Source: Microcoleus sp. FACHB-68 (lineage in GTDB: Bacteria > Cyanobacteriota > Cyanobacteriia > Cyanobacteriales > Oscillatoriaceae). From it: DNA of 64,000 nucleotides. The translations under genes and the position numbers were made by a program. Below the pieces are notes generated by a model that was not told the origin of the DNA, made no database searches, and worked only from the letters and a program-made list of their open reading frames with translations. Each line of letters starts with the position of its first letter. Positions within the stretch are counted from its first letter, which is position 1. The stretch spans positions 62,001-126,000 of the forward strand of contig NZ_JACJOT010000016.1 of NCBI RefSeq assembly GCF_014695715.1. Direction: 5' to 3'. This document shows, piece by piece, positions 19,243 to 29,271 of the stretch.

Positions 19243-19866
19243 ATGACGTTCTCTCCCGAACTTACCGCTCTGGCGCGTTATCTCGCTGGTGAATTTGACA
19301 ATCAAGCTCAAGCGTTTGCAGAACCGGCTTGGTATGTCCACCTGCGCCTATGGCAGCGTCCGGTGCCCGCAAACTTATTTTCCGAAGACTCTATCACTTT
19401 ATTTGCAGAACAGGCGAATATAGTCAGCTTAGATCGTCCCTATCGCCAGCGAGTGATGCAGTTGCAGTCTGTCGGGAGTGGTTCCCAGACCCAACTGCAA
19501 GTGCGGTACTATATGCTCAAAGACCCCACTGCCTTTCAAGGATGCGGTCGCAACCGAGACTTATTGAGCCGGCTGACACCGGCAGAACTTGAATTTCTTC
19601 CGGGCTGCACGCTGAGTGTCACGCAACAGCCACTTGCTGCCGGTGGTTATCACTTTGGCGCATCCTTGCCTCCAGACGCCCGCTGCTGCTTTACCTATCA
19701 AGGAGAAACTCGCCAAGTATCCCTCGGCTTTGAGGCGACACCGACGCAATTGCTCACCTACGACAAAGGAATCGATCCAGCGACGGGTAAGGCTTTGTGG
19801 GGGGCGATTATAGGACCCTTTCGATTTACTAAATCCCAAGATTTTTCAGATGAGCTACCTCTTTAA
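19243..19866 (+). CDS. CpcT/CpeT-type chromophore lyase
   Basis: Member of the CpcT/CpeT family, which attaches bilins to phycobiliprotein beta subunits or chaperones them. Of the family signature I see LARYLAGEFDNQAQAF at the start, RPYRQRVMQLQ, and the GCTLSVTQ strand. The ATG at 19243 gives 207 residues, matching the family's start; ATGs at 19195 and 19219 would add up to 16 residues. The protein is more divergent than canonical CpcT, so the exact bilin and target are uncertain. It is divergent from thf1, so both photosynthesis genes share an upstream region. Confidence 0.86.
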   Translation: MTFSPELTALARYLAGEFDNQAQAFAEPAWYVHLRLWQRPVPANLFSEDSITLFAEQANIVSLDRPYRQRVMQLQSVGSGSQTQLQVRYYMLKDPTAFQGCGRNRDLLSRLTPAELEFLPGCTLSVTQQPLAAGGYHFGASLPPDARCCFTYQGETRQVSLGFEATPTQLLTYDKGIDPATGKALWGAIIGPFRFTKSQDFSDELPL

Positions 19867-20017
19867 TAAGGGTTTGCCGGCTCACGGCTTGCCGGCGCAT
19901 CTGAATCGCTAACTTAAATTAAATGCACCCCTGTCGCCACACAAGCGAATGACTCCACTCAGACGAGTAAAGACAAGTTTACGGAGTTAAGTTAAGTCGC
20001 TCAGAGGCTGTCAAGGT

Positions 20018-20389
20018 TTAACTCGCTACGGAATTACGAGGCACTCCTTCCAGTGCGTCTTCTTCCGTTTCAAAAATTTCAAAGACAGAATCCATCATGG
20101 TGACTTCAAATACCAGTTTGGCCTCTGGATGGACATTACAAATCCGGAAACTGCCTTTGACTTTGTCGGCATCGCGCATACCGGCCACCAGGGACGTTAA
20201 ACCAGAACTATCAATGAAATTTACTTGACCCAAATTCACAACTATATGGCGGCTGAGTTTTGAAATACACTCTTGCAACTTTAAGCGGAATTGCCAGGCC
20301 GTCGTGATGTCTAAGCGCCCTGTCGGTGCCAAGACAATGACTGTTGTGCCGTCCTGGGTCGTGTGTGTTTTTTGCTCTATATGAATCAC
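20018..20389 (-). CDS. STAS domain anti-sigma factor antagonist
   Basis: SpoIIAA-like STAS protein of 123 residues. The phosphorylatable serine lies in the classic FIDSSGLTSLVAG motif, and TGRLDITTAWQFR is the N-terminal strand-helix. Such proteins bind anti-sigma kinases in partner-switching cascades. The GTG at 20389 is chosen because GAGGGGAAGGG sits just upstream; the frame is open 28 codons further but with no family similarity. It stands alone, with no kinase or sigma gene beside it. Confidence 0.9.
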   Translation of the reverse strand: MIHIEQKTHTTQDGTTVIVLAPTGRLDITTAWQFRLKLQECISKLSRHIVVNLGQVNFIDSSGLTSLVAGMRDADKVKGSFRICNVHPEAKLVFEVTMMDSVFEIFETEEDALEGVPRNSVAS

Positions 20390-20645
20390 GGCCCTTCCCC
20401 TCGAAACTATAGATTGTCGGGTCGATCTTGACAAAGATCGGTATTTATGCCCAAACCTTTTAACTGGAGACAAAACCCGCCTTAATTAAAGCCTGTCTTG
20501 GCTTGTGTTTGAGCTTAATCGCCAATGCTAACCCTAAAGTTTATCTGCAATGGCTTCTGTTGTAGCTTAGCTTATTTTCGACCGGCAACAAATAGTTACG
20601 AAAAGAAACGCGGCTGGGCGGTTAATCGCCCAGCTCATAAATTTT

Positions 20646-21689
20646 CTAACCATTCAAAGCATCGGGCGTCCAGTTTGCCCAATCTTGAGGCTTTAAGAAG
20701 ATTTCATAGAGTTCGGCTTCCGGGGTGTTGGGTTCAGGTTGATAGCCATATTCCCAACGCACCAAGGGCGGCAAAGACATCAAAATCGATTCGGTGCGTC
20801 CGTTGGTTTGCAAGCCAAAGATGGTACCCCGATCGTAGACAAGGTTAAATTCAACATACCGGCCCCGTCGGTATAGCTGGAAATTGCGTTCGCGATCCCC
20901 ATATTCCATCGACCGTCGCCGCTCTACAATCGGCGTATAAGCCGGTAAAAATGCCCGACCACAGGATTGCACAAAAGCAAACAAGTCTTCCCAAGTGCGC
21001 TGGGCCGGCATCCCGATGTGATTGCTGTGTTCCGCTGCTGGGCCATTCGCATCAGGGCCACGATACAGATGTCCTTGGCCATCTTGGTAGTCAAAAAAGA
21101 TGCCGCCAACGCCCCGCATTTCTTGCCGGTGCTTTAAGTAGAAATATTCATCACACCAGCGCTTAAACACCGAGTAATATTCCCCGTGATGCCGGTCGCA
21201 AGCTTGCTTAAACGTGTTGTGGAAATGGGCCGCATCTTCGGCAAAAGGATAGTAAGGCGTCAAATCTGCTCCACCGCCAAACCACCACACCGGCCCAGCC
21301 TCAAAGTAGCGATAGTTGAGGTGGACGGTCGGGATGTAGGGACTACGCGGGTGTAATACCATTGACGTGCCGGTGGCGTAGAATGGGTGGCCGGCTGCCT
21401 CTGGGCGCTGCGCCAAAATCGAAGGCGGCAGATGAGAACCCCAAACTTCAGAAAAATTAACACCGCCCTGCTCGAAAACCGCCCCCTCGCGCATAACGCG
21501 AGAACGACCGCCGCCGCCTTCTGGGCGTTCCCACGAATCCTCTTGAAACGTGCCGGTGCCATCCACCTGTTCCAAACCCTGACAGATTTCATCTTGTAGC
21601 TGTTTCATAAACTGGCTGATTCGGGATTGGGAATCAGCTGGGGGCAAAAATTGGGATGCGGTAGCCTCGGAGGTGGAAAAAGCAGTCAT
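20646..21689 (-). CDS. hemF: Oxygen-dependent coproporphyrinogen III oxidase
   Basis: Haem and chlorophyll pathway enzyme that converts coproporphyrinogen III to protoporphyrinogen IX using oxygen. The 347-residue protein shows the family blocks [44 protein letters not shown] and the C-terminal [17 protein letters not shown] with [12 protein letters not shown]. The ATG at 21689 follows a TTG alternative three codons upstream. Length is typical. It is divergent from the mrp gene. Confidence 0.97.
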   Translation of the reverse strand: MTAFSTSEATASQFLPPADSQSRISQFMKQLQDEICQGLEQVDGTGTFQEDSWERPEGGGGRSRVMREGAVFEQGGVNFSEVWGSHLPPSILAQRPEAAGHPFYATGTSMVLHPRSPYIPTVHLNYRYFEAGPVWWFGGGADLTPYYPFAEDAAHFHNTFKQACDRHHGEYYSVFKRWCDEYFYLKHRQEMRGVGGIFFDYQDGQGHLYRGPDANGPAAEHSNHIGMPAQRTWEDLFAFVQSCGRAFLPAYTPIVERRRSMEYGDRERNFQLYRRGRYVEFNLVYDRGTIFGLQTNGRTESILMSLPPLVRWEYGYQPEPNTPEAELYEIFLKPQDWANWTPDALNG

Positions 21690-22007
21690 AGATTTCAATG
21701 CTAATATCGGTTCGCGAATTCAAGATACTAAGAGCGGCCAATTATCTCAATCGTTAGACTGTTTAGCTCGCTCACTCAAGCAATCAAGCTGCTCAATGGT
21801 AAATCGTGAAAGTGCCTTAGTGAGCGACCGCGTAGCCTGTGCCTCAGCACTGGGCAGCTACTTATAAAAAAGGCGCTCCTGACTGATACCATTTTTAAGC
21901 CTACTACAAGCTGCAAAACTCAACCTAAAAGAAGTGGACGCTAAGGTTAAGATGCATTAAGAAAGCCAACCAATGTGCCCGATTTCACAGCGAGGGTGGA
22001 GAACACA
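21690..22007. other. Divergent intergenic region, hemF / mrp
   Basis: About 318 bp between divergent genes that must hold both promoters. GGTGGAG, a good ribosome site, precedes the mrp ATG. Nothing else was recognised. Confidence 0.45.
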
Positions 22008-23078
22008 ATGTCCGAGATGCTTGATTCGAGTGCGGTTTTAGAAGTGTTACGACCTGTGCAAGACCCCGAACTCCGCAAGAGTTTGGTGGAATTAAACATG
22101 ATTCGCAATGTCAAGATCGACGGTGGCAAGGTCAGTTTTACTTTGGTGCTAACGACACCGGCTTGTCCGTTGCGAGAATTTATTGTGGAGGACTGCCAAA
22201 AGGCAGTTAAGCAGTTACCGGGCGTTCAGGATGTCGTGGTAGATGTCACGGCTGAAACTCCCCAGCAGAAAGGAGTGCCTGACCGGCAGGGAATTGCCGG
22301 TGTTAAAAATATCTTGGCCATTTCTAGCGGCAAGGGCGGCGTTGGCAAGAGTACCGTGGCGGTGAATGTGGCGGTGGCGTTAGCACAAGCCGGTGCCAAA
22401 GTCGGTCTGATTGATGCTGACATCTATGGGCCAAATGCTCCCACCATGTTAGGACTCGCGGATGCCAAAGTCACGGTTCGCAATGGTGGGCAAGGGGAAG
22501 TGCTCGAACCGGCCTTTAATTACGGCGTCAAGCTGGTTTCGATGGGCTTTTTAATTGACAAAGACCAGCCGGTGATTTGGCGCGGCCCGATGCTCAACGG
22601 CATCATTCGCCAGTTTCTTTATCAAGTGCAGTGGGGAGAGTTAGACTATCTGATTGTGGATATGCCCCCCGGCACCGGCGACGCCCAGTTAACCTTAACG
22701 CAAGCCGTACCGATGGCCGGGGCTGTTATTGTCACGACTCCGCAAAATGTGGCGCTATTAGATTCGCGCAAAGGTTTGAAGATGTTCCAACAGATGGGCG
22801 TGCCGGTGTTGGGAATTGTGGAAAACATGAGCTATTTCATTCCCCCCGATATGCCTGACCGGCAGTATGACATCTTTGGATCTGGCGGCGGCGAGAAAAC
22901 TTCTAAAGAACTGGGAGTGCCCCTGCTGGGCTGTGTCCCCCTAGAAATTACCCTGCGAGAAGGTGGCGATGCCGGCATCCCGGTGGTCCTATCCGACCCG
23001 GATTCTGCCTCGGCCAAGGCTTTGCGAGCCATAGCTGAAAGAATTGCCGGTAAAGTTTCTGTAGCAGCTTTAGCGTAG
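22008..23078 (+). CDS. mrp: Mrp/ApbC/NBP35 family iron-sulfur cluster carrier
   Basis: P-loop ATPase of 356 residues that carries or inserts Fe-S clusters into apoproteins in the cytosol. An N-terminal MIP18/DUF59 domain (VLEVLRPVQDPELRKSLVEL) is followed by a ParA/MinD-like ATPase with the deviant Walker A SSGKGGVGKST, DADIYGPN, and DMPPGTGDAQLTL. The CxxC pair of some NBP35 proteins is not obvious. The ATG at 22008 has GGTGGAG upstream and is preferred to the GTG at 21975. RodA follows on the same strand after 178 bp. Confidence 0.95.
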   Translation: MSEMLDSSAVLEVLRPVQDPELRKSLVELNMIRNVKIDGGKVSFTLVLTTPACPLREFIVEDCQKAVKQLPGVQDVVVDVTAETPQQKGVPDRQGIAGVKNILAISSGKGGVGKSTVAVNVAVALAQAGAKVGLIDADIYGPNAPTMLGLADAKVTVRNGGQGEVLEPAFNYGVKLVSMGFLIDKDQPVIWRGPMLNGIIRQFLYQVQWGELDYLIVDMPPGTGDAQLTLTQAVPMAGAVIVTTPQNVALLDSRKGLKMFQQMGVPVLGIVENMSYFIPPDMPDRQYDIFGSGGGEKTSKELGVPLLGCVPLEITLREGGDAGIPVVLSDPDSASAKALRAIAERIAGKVSVAALA

Positions 23079-23256
23079 GAGCCGGTGAGTTGTGCGGAGT
23101 GCGAAGGCTGAAGGCCGAAAGAAAAAGTGAGCAGAAAAAATGCAAAAAGCAAAAGAACGCACTAGACGGTAGCTAGCATATCGTTTATTATTTGTCAATT
23201 CCTGCGTCCTATTTGTGATTACCCACTTCTCAAACCTCACTTGTCACCCCTAAAAA

Positions 23257-24558
23257 ATGTTTCGGAAATTCTTTATATTTCGCTGGAAGTCAATGCTCGC
23301 GCCTTGGCACCAGGTTGACTGGCTGCTGTTCGCCCTGGCTATTGGTCTCACCATATTTGCCGGGATTATGATCCGCAGCACTGAACTCAACCTGGGATGG
23401 ACCGATTGGTGGCAGCACTGGCTTGTCGGCGGTATTGGTTTGCTCCTGGCTGTCATCGTGGCTCGCTGGCCCTACGAAATTTTGATTCAGTGGCAGTGGG
23501 GGATCTATGCCATCACCAATTTATCGCTGCTGGCGGTGATGTTTATTGGCACCACAGCCTTGGGGGCGCAACGGTGGATTACGATTGGCGGTTTTAATAT
23601 TCAACCCTCTGAGTTTGCCAAATTAGGGATGATTATCACCTTGGCATCTCTGCTGCACACTCGAACGGCCTCAACCATTCCCTCTGTTTTCAAAACCTTG
23701 GCAATTGCTGGCGTGCCTTGGTTATTAGTGTTTATACAGCCGGATTTGGGAACATCCCTGGTGTTTGGCGCGATTACCCTGGGGATGCTTTATTGGGCAA
23801 ATGCTAATCCGGGATGGTTGTTGCTGATGGTGTCCCCGATTTTTTCTGCAATTATCTTCAGTGTTTGTGTGCCGGAGTGGTCAGATTGGGGAGCATCTAT
23901 CGGTTATGCGCTTTTGCGGAGTGCCCCTTGGTTGATTTGGGTCAGCGCAATGGGTGTGATCGGGTGGTTGACCCTACCGTGGCCACTGTTCGGTTCTTTA
24001 GGTGCGATGGTCGGCAATATGCTAGCCGGTCAGCTAGGGCACCTGTTGTGGGGATTGCTCAAAGATTACCAAAAAGATCGATTGATTCTATTTCTCGATC
24101 CGGATAAAGACCCCTTAGGCGGCGGCTACCACCTGATCCAATCTCGCATTGCTATCGGTGCCGGCGAATTTTGGGGGCGGGGACTCTATCGGGGAACGCA
24201 AACCCAACTTAATTTCATTCCCGAACAACATACAGATTTTATTTTCTCAGCCATTGGTGAAGAACTGGGGTTTGTGGGCTGCATCGCTGTGTTGCTCGTG
24301 TTCTGGGTGATTTGCCTGCGCTTGGTGATGATCGCCCAAAATGCTAAAGACAACTTTGGCTCGTTATTAGCCATCGGCGTGCTGTCAATGTTGGTGTTTC
24401 AGGTGATTGTCAACATTGGCATGACGATTGGCCTAGCGCCCGTTACCGGCATTCCCCTGCCTTGGATCAGTTACGGTCGCTCAGCATTACTAACGAACTT
24501 TATCGCGCTTGGGCTAGTGGAATCTGTGGCCAATTACCGGCAACGGCTGAGGTTTTAG
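23257..24558 (+). CDS. rodA: Rod shape-determining SEDS protein RodA
   Basis: Polytopic membrane protein of 433 residues of the SEDS family, the peptidoglycan glycosyltransferase of the elongation machinery. About ten membrane segments are visible. Motifs include GAQRWITIGGFNIQPSEFAK, FIQPDLGTSLVF, the RLILFLDPDKDPLGGGYH loop, QLNFIPEQHTDFIFSAIGEE and GIPLPWISYGRSALLTNF. These mark RodA/FtsW, and the long N-terminal region plus the position outside a division cluster favours RodA. It would act with a class B PBP that is not in the window. Confidence 0.94.
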   Translation: MFRKFFIFRWKSMLAPWHQVDWLLFALAIGLTIFAGIMIRSTELNLGWTDWWQHWLVGGIGLLLAVIVARWPYEILIQWQWGIYAITNLSLLAVMFIGTTALGAQRWITIGGFNIQPSEFAKLGMIITLASLLHTRTASTIPSVFKTLAIAGVPWLLVFIQPDLGTSLVFGAITLGMLYWANANPGWLLLMVSPIFSAIIFSVCVPEWSDWGASIGYALLRSAPWLIWVSAMGVIGWLTLPWPLFGSLGAMVGNMLAGQLGHLLWGLLKDYQKDRLILFLDPDKDPLGGGYHLIQSRIAIGAGEFWGRGLYRGTQTQLNFIPEQHTDFIFSAIGEELGFVGCIAVLLVFWVICLRLVMIAQNAKDNFGSLLAIGVLSMLVFQVIVNIGMTIGLAPVTGIPLPWISYGRSALLTNFIALGLVESVANYRQRLRF

Positions 24559-24695
24559 CGGTTTGTGAGATTGTCATCGATCTGATCGCCGGCTGTTAAT
24601 GGCGATCAAACAATTCACCAAACACACAAAACGAGCAGACGAATGACCGCAAATTCCTAGTAAGCTAATAAAGGAAAATCTACTTCTGTGCAATT

Positions 24696-24893
24696 ATGAT
24701 TCTGCCCGGTTCAGCAGTGCGCGTGAAGAATGCCAACGATATTTATTACGCTTTTCAAGGACAAGTGCAACGAGTGAGTGATGGCAAGGCAGCTGTGCTG
24801 TTTGAGGGAGGTAACTGGGATAAATTAGTAACCTTCCGACTTTCAGAATTGGAATTGGTAGACGCCACAGCAGGCCGCCAGAAAGCCAAATAG
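24696..24893 (+). CDS. ndhS: NAD(P)H dehydrogenase subunit S
   Basis: Small 65-residue protein with an SH3-like fold that I recognise as NdhS (DUF3252), the ferredoxin-docking subunit of the photosynthetic NDH-1 complex at the thylakoid membrane. The conserved core is [20 protein letters not shown] and [18 protein letters not shown]. Charged residues that contact ferredoxin lie in the C-terminal part. Length is normal. It is followed by a palindromic hairpin and a HAS-barrel protein gene. Confidence 0.92.
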   Translation: MILPGSAVRVKNANDIYYAFQGQVQRVSDGKAAVLFEGGNWDKLVTFRLSELELVDATAGRQKAK

Positions 24894-24910
24894 CGAAGGG
24901 AAGAAATAAT

Positions 24911-24948
24911 AGATAATGGAGAATTGCTAAAACGGTTCCCCATTATCT
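24911..24948. repeat. Hairpin after ndhS
   Basis: AGATAATGG at 24911-24919 is exactly complementary to CCATTATCT at 24940-24948. There is no strong T run; it may be a transcript end for ndhS or a processing site. Confidence 0.5.
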
Positions 24949-24982
24949 GTTATCGATTACCCATTACCTTTTACCCAAAGAT

Positions 24983-25651
24983 ATGCGCCTTCCTCTGCCC
25001 CAATTTACCGCTGGCAATCGCCACCCCAACCACATTGCTGAGGTGATTGAAACGGCAACGACAGAATTCTTAGCTCAGTGTTTGGAGCCTGATGACTTGA
25101 GTTTTCCGGCTATGCCACCTTTTGGCAGCTGGGTCAAGTCGATGGATGAAGAATCGGGAAATCAAATTTATGCGGTGGTTTATCATGCCACAACTAGCCC
25201 GATTGATTCGGTTCACCGAGCGCGGGCGTTGGGTTTGTCTCTCCAAGGTTTGCGAGAGGAGCAACCCCAGATTTTTGCGATGTTGACAACAGAGTTTCGG
25301 GCAGCAATTGTGGGGTTTGCGCCGGCACCACAGGGAAGGAACGGTTCCACAAAACCTGCCGGCACGATTTATCAGTATCTTCCGCCTCGTCCGCCACAAA
25401 TTCACCAAGCCGTTTACCAGTGCGAACCGGCGGAAATTATTCACTTTAGCGAACAGCTGGATTTTTTGCGGACATTACTCCAGCTCACTGGTGCGCCGGT
25501 GGAAGCGTTGACGGCAGCGGCAATTCGGGAAGTCTATCAGTTACGCAAGGCTGACCGCGAGTGGTTGGTGAGAGCAGGACGCACCCTGAGTCTGTTGCTT
25601 AAGGATGACTATGACCGTTTAAGAGTAATTTTGAGTCAAATTCACCCATAA
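24983..25651 (+). CDS. HAS-barrel domain protein, cyanobacterial
   Basis: A 222-residue conserved cyanobacterial protein. The N-terminal half (HPNHIAEVIETATTEFLAQC, FGSWVKSMDEESGNQIYAVV) matches what I know as a HAS-barrel domain, a fold found at the N-terminus of HerA-type ATPases. No ATPase domain is attached. The C-terminal half is helical and ends DREWLVRAGRTLSLLLKDDY. Function is unknown. The family call is from recognition of the sequence and is fairly, not fully, certain. Confidence 0.75.
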   Translation: MRLPLPQFTAGNRHPNHIAEVIETATTEFLAQCLEPDDLSFPAMPPFGSWVKSMDEESGNQIYAVVYHATTSPIDSVHRARALGLSLQGLREEQPQIFAMLTTEFRAAIVGFAPAPQGRNGSTKPAGTIYQYLPPRPPQIHQAVYQCEPAEIIHFSEQLDFLRTLLQLTGAPVEALTAAAIREVYQLRKADREWLVRAGRTLSLLLKDDYDRLRVILSQIHP

Positions 25652-26244
25652 AAAGGGCACAAGCTAGAATTTAAAATACATATCTTAAATTCAGCTAGCT
25701 GTCAACAAAAAAACTTGCCCGCTGAAAAGATTCGGGCTGAGAATGGCAAAGTAATTAAATCATTTTAAATTTTGAGGGGTTAAGGACTAGAAACTGCCTA
25801 GAATAAGAAGATCAAGGGGTAGTTTGGCTCATCCTCTGAGCCGGCCAATCAAGCCAAAAATCGTAAAAATTGCTTTTGTCATTAAGAGCCGGCTCAATGT
25901 GATGCCCGGTTTGAAGCACTTAATCATTGATAGCCGTTGAGGTTTTAAATCTAAATTAGATAGTTTTACAGGGCTAACTATGGATTTGAGAGAGCTAAAC
26001 CCATGTAGCACCGGCAAAACTTGTGAGGAAAATTGCTTGATTGGCGATTGATGGGAAATCAAATCTATCCACAGGTGGATAGTCGTAAAGTTTGTCTGCC
26101 GTTGAAAATGACGTTGACTTGCTGCCTGCAATATTGGTAAGGCATTACAGTTCCTCTGAGCGAGGATTCGCCACCTTGAGCCGGCTGCATAGCTGACTCG
26201 GGTCTTTGTCAACACTCATTTACCAAATTTCTCAACTCCTCGCT
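25652..26244. other. Intergenic region upstream of the CPA2-USP gene
   Basis: About 590 bp. A 128-codon minus-strand frame (25829-26215) has no recognisable family and basic, low-complexity composition, so I do not call it a gene. No repeat or hairpin stands out. Confidence 0.45.
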
Positions 26245-28353
26245 ATGGAACATCTCTCAGAAGTTCTTAAGGAACCGATAGTTCCTTTTGCGATTTTGCT
26301 GGTGGTCATCTTGACCGTGCCGATTGTCTTCGAGCGATTCCGAATTCCAGGATTAGTCGGTTTGCTAGCCGCTGGCGTGCTACTTGGCCAGAATGGATTG
26401 AAGCTACTCGATACTGATTTACCGACGATGAAACTGCTATCAGACATTGGGTTGCTTTACCTGATGTTTGTGGCAGGGCTAGAAGTGGATATCCATCAGT
26501 TTCGTAAAAAAAAGGATCGCTCTATTGGATTTGGCAGCTTAACCTTCATCGTTCCTTTGATTGCTGGGACAGTCGTTGGGAGAGTTTTTGGCTTTGGGTG
26601 GAATGCTTCAATTTTAATCGGTTCCCTGCTAGCTTCTCACACCCTTTTGGCTTATCCCATTGTCAGCCGCCTGGGAGTTGTGGCCAACGAAGCCGTCATC
26701 GTTACCATCGGTGCAACCATTTTTACTGATGTTGGCGCTTTGCTCGTCTTAGCCGTTTGTGTGGCGGTTAAGGCAGGTAGCTTTACTGTTTTCCAACTGG
26801 TTACGCTCTTAGTATCATTACTTATTTACTCTGCGGTCGTCCTTTTTGGCTTTGACTGGGCGGGGCGAGAATTTTTTCGCCGCACCGGCGATGAGGAGGG
26901 CAACCAGTTTTTGTTCGTCCTCTTAGCGGTATTTCTGGCATCGCTGGGAGCGCAATTAATCGGTGTTGAAAAGATTATTGGAGCTTTCTTGGCCGGTCTT
27001 GCAGTAAATGATGTGGTGGGCGAAGGGCCTGTCAAGGAAAAGGTGGTTTTTGTTGGGAGTGTGCTGTTCATTCCCATTTTCTTTGTGGATTTGGGGCTAC
27101 TGATTGATGTGCCGGCCTTTATCAAAAGCATTCTCTCGGTTTGGATGCCGCTGACGATTGTCGGAGCTTTAATAGGCAGCAAATTTTTAGCGGCGTTTTT
27201 CGCCTCTTTAATTTACCGCTACAACCGGCAAGAGATGCTAACAATGTGGTCACTGTCGTTGCCGCAAGTGGGTGCAACTCTGGCAGCAACGCTGGTGGGC
27301 GTTCGGGCGGGACTGCTGACTGAAGATGTCTTAAATAGCGTGATTGTCTTGATGCTGGCCACGGCCACTCTAGGGCCGGTGATTACCAGTCGGGTTGCTC
27401 CAGGGCTAAGTACAACTACTCAAAGTCTGGAGACTGAACCAATCCCCCAAACTTGGGGAACTCAGGTGGCAGACACGGACTTTACAGTCGTCGTTCCAGT
27501 CTACAATCCCCAGACAGAGCAGTATTTGGTTGAGATGGCGGCGATATTGGCACGGCATGAAGCAGGGCGGATTGTGCCCTTGGCAATTACTACCGCTCAC
27601 GCTCACATGGATGCTCCCCAAATAGAAACCGCTATTGAGCGATGCCAGACGCTACTGAATCGGGCCACAGAACTGGGTGGAGAAATGGGCGTCAAGGCAG
27701 AACCGCTATTGAGAATTGATTATGCGATTGATCACGGGATTAGCCATGCCAGCCGAGAGCAAAATGCCAATTTAATTGTGATGGGTTGGGGTAAACAACC
27801 TGGATTTCGCACTCGTTTGTTAGGCAGTGTGATTGATAGTGTGCTCTCTTCCTCTCACTGTCCGGTAGCTGTGACGCGCCTACTCGATTCGCCACTAAAA
27901 ATTCGGCGGATTTTGGTGCCGATAGAAAGCTTGAGTGATCGAGCTATGCAAGCGTTACGGTTCGCTCGAATTCTGGCTGAGGCTAATCAGGCGCAAATTA
28001 CTTTGTTACACGTATGTGATCGCCGAACTCCTGCTAGCAAGAAAGCCTGGATCGAGTCGCAACTGTCTCTACTGGTTAGTAAATGGGTAAGTCTTGCTAA
28101 GGTGGAGCTTGATATTCAAGTTATCCCCCACGCGGATGTGGTCAAAGCGATTCTCAACGCTGCTGAGTCTGTGGATTTGGTGGTTTGGCGTTCGCAGCGC
28201 TATCGCACGGCGGCGGGATTGGCGGTCAGTGATGTGACGACTCAGATGCTCAGGCAATTAACCTGCTCTTTAGTAATGTTTGGAGAGCCGCAGCGGGTTA
28301 ATACCGACATCGTGTTAAATTCTGTACCAAAAAATAAGAACGTTAGTGGTTAA
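26245..28353 (+). CDS. CPA2 cation:proton antiporter fused to two universal stress domains
   Basis: A 702-residue protein. Residues about 15-395 form a CPA2-type antiporter with roughly a dozen membrane segments (FRIPGLVGLLAAGVLLG, LLYLMFVAGLEVD, IGAFLAGLAVNDVV). The cytosolic C-terminal 290 residues hold two USP-like domains: one starting DFTVVVPVYNPQ with the motif NLIVMGWGKQPGFRTRLLGS, the second starting IRRILVPIESLSDRAMQAL. The first keeps the ATP-binding glycine-rich loop; the second looks degenerate at its end. The ATG at 26245 precedes the first membrane segment; a TTG at 26206 is an alternative. Likely regulates K+ or Na+ balance in response to nucleotide. Confidence 0.9.
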   Translation: MEHLSEVLKEPIVPFAILLVVILTVPIVFERFRIPGLVGLLAAGVLLGQNGLKLLDTDLPTMKLLSDIGLLYLMFVAGLEVDIHQFRKKKDRSIGFGSLTFIVPLIAGTVVGRVFGFGWNASILIGSLLASHTLLAYPIVSRLGVVANEAVIVTIGATIFTDVGALLVLAVCVAVKAGSFTVFQLVTLLVSLLIYSAVVLFGFDWAGREFFRRTGDEEGNQFLFVLLAVFLASLGAQLIGVEKIIGAFLAGLAVNDVVGEGPVKEKVVFVGSVLFIPIFFVDLGLLIDVPAFIKSILSVWMPLTIVGALIGSKFLAAFFASLIYRYNRQEMLTMWSLSLPQVGATLAATLVGVRAGLLTEDVLNSVIVLMLATATLGPVITSRVAPGLSTTTQSLETEPIPQTWGTQVADTDFTVVVPVYNPQTEQYLVEMAAILARHEAGRIVPLAITTAHAHMDAPQIETAIERCQTLLNRATELGGEMGVKAEPLLRIDYAIDHGISHASREQNANLIVMGWGKQPGFRTRLLGSVIDSVLSSSHCPVAVTRLLDSPLKIRRILVPIESLSDRAMQALRFARILAEANQAQITLLHVCDRRTPASKKAWIESQLSLLVSKWVSLAKVELDIQVIPHADVVKAILNAAESVDLVVWRSQRYRTAAGLAVSDVTTQMLRQLTCSLVMFGEPQRVNTDIVLNSVPKNKNVSG

Positions 28354-28429
28354 ACTGCTACTCGGCAGTTCGTTCGGATCTGGCCACTTGGCAAGGCGTA
28401 GGAATGCTTATTCGAGGGTTTGGGTGAGT

Positions 28430-28630
28430 TTAATCAACGAGCCTAACCCATCCCCGCCGCACGTTATAGATCAGCCGATTGATAATGTCGTGTTCATTTT
28501 CGCTCAGAGATTCTTTTAATAAAGCATCTTTTAGCATTTGCCGGTCGCTTCGAGTCACGATATTCGAGAACATGACTTGACCGTAAAGTTCTTCAAGGGT
28601 GACTTGGTACAGATAGTTTGGAAATTGCAT
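28430..28630 (-). CDS. Small conserved cyanobacterial protein
   Basis: A 66-residue protein of a type common in cyanobacteria, with the pattern VTRSDRQMLKDALL then ENEHDIINRLIYNVRRG. The family function is unknown to me. The ATG at 28630 is preferred over an upstream in-frame start because similarity to the family begins at MQFPNYLYQVTLEELYGQV. No membrane segment. Confidence 0.72.
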   Translation of the reverse strand: MQFPNYLYQVTLEELYGQVMFSNIVTRSDRQMLKDALLKESLSENEHDIINRLIYNVRRGWVRLVD

Positions 28631-29271
28631 TGTTTTTAAAAAATTTGTAATTTTCAAGCAATAGGTAAGGTTATCTATGGGGCCATTTGGTGAGGATTCA
28701 TTGAACCTATCGCACAAAAGCGATAGTCACTCTCTATTTTGATAATTGAAGCGTCTTAATACTGTGATAGTAATCCTCTAAGTTTGTGATTTATATCTGG
28801 CCTGCTTGTGATTTTAATTCTAGATTTTTGTGATTTAAGTCCTTGAATTTGAGGCAAATAGGTTAAATTTCTGATGTTTGGATCTGATCGTTTCAGGTAT
28901 TGGCGGTCGCTTGAGTTAAGCTTTGTGAATTAAAGAGCGGCGTGTTAAAGTTGCTCAAGGCTCACTGAGGCACAAATATTTGAGCCGGTGTGAACGTTAA
29001 GCTACCGAAACGTTAAGCTAACTAGGAGCAAAGACAGAAAGCTTTGGCTGTCCCCTTTGTTTCTCTGTGATCGTTATGATGTTAAGCTTTATGCTTCCTA
29101 AATTTAAAGCTTTCAACTAATTTGCTGGTGGCTGTTGACAAGCGTAAAGATGAAGGAATTAAAGCAAAGCTTGCTCAGGAATGATTTAGATTAAGTTTAA
29201 TCTTTAATAGTTTATTTATATAGCATTCTTATTTGCAATAAAATGGCTTTTTTTATTTTTGAAAAATAGAG
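28631..29271. other. Non-coding region with a structured segment
   Basis: About 640 bp without a gene. Two 12-base direct copies of AACGTTAAGCTA lie at 28993-29004 and 29009-29020, immediately followed by a bulged hairpin (CAAAG-ACAG with CTGT-CTTTG, 29029-29059) and a T-rich tail. The 3' end is AT-rich. It could hold a small RNA or promoter; nothing proves it. Confidence 0.4.

Noticed and set aside
25829-26215. 128-codon minus-strand frame upstream of the antiporter gene
   Set aside because: No recognisable domain, no good ribosome site, basic low-information composition, and it would overlap the promoter side of the antiporter gene.
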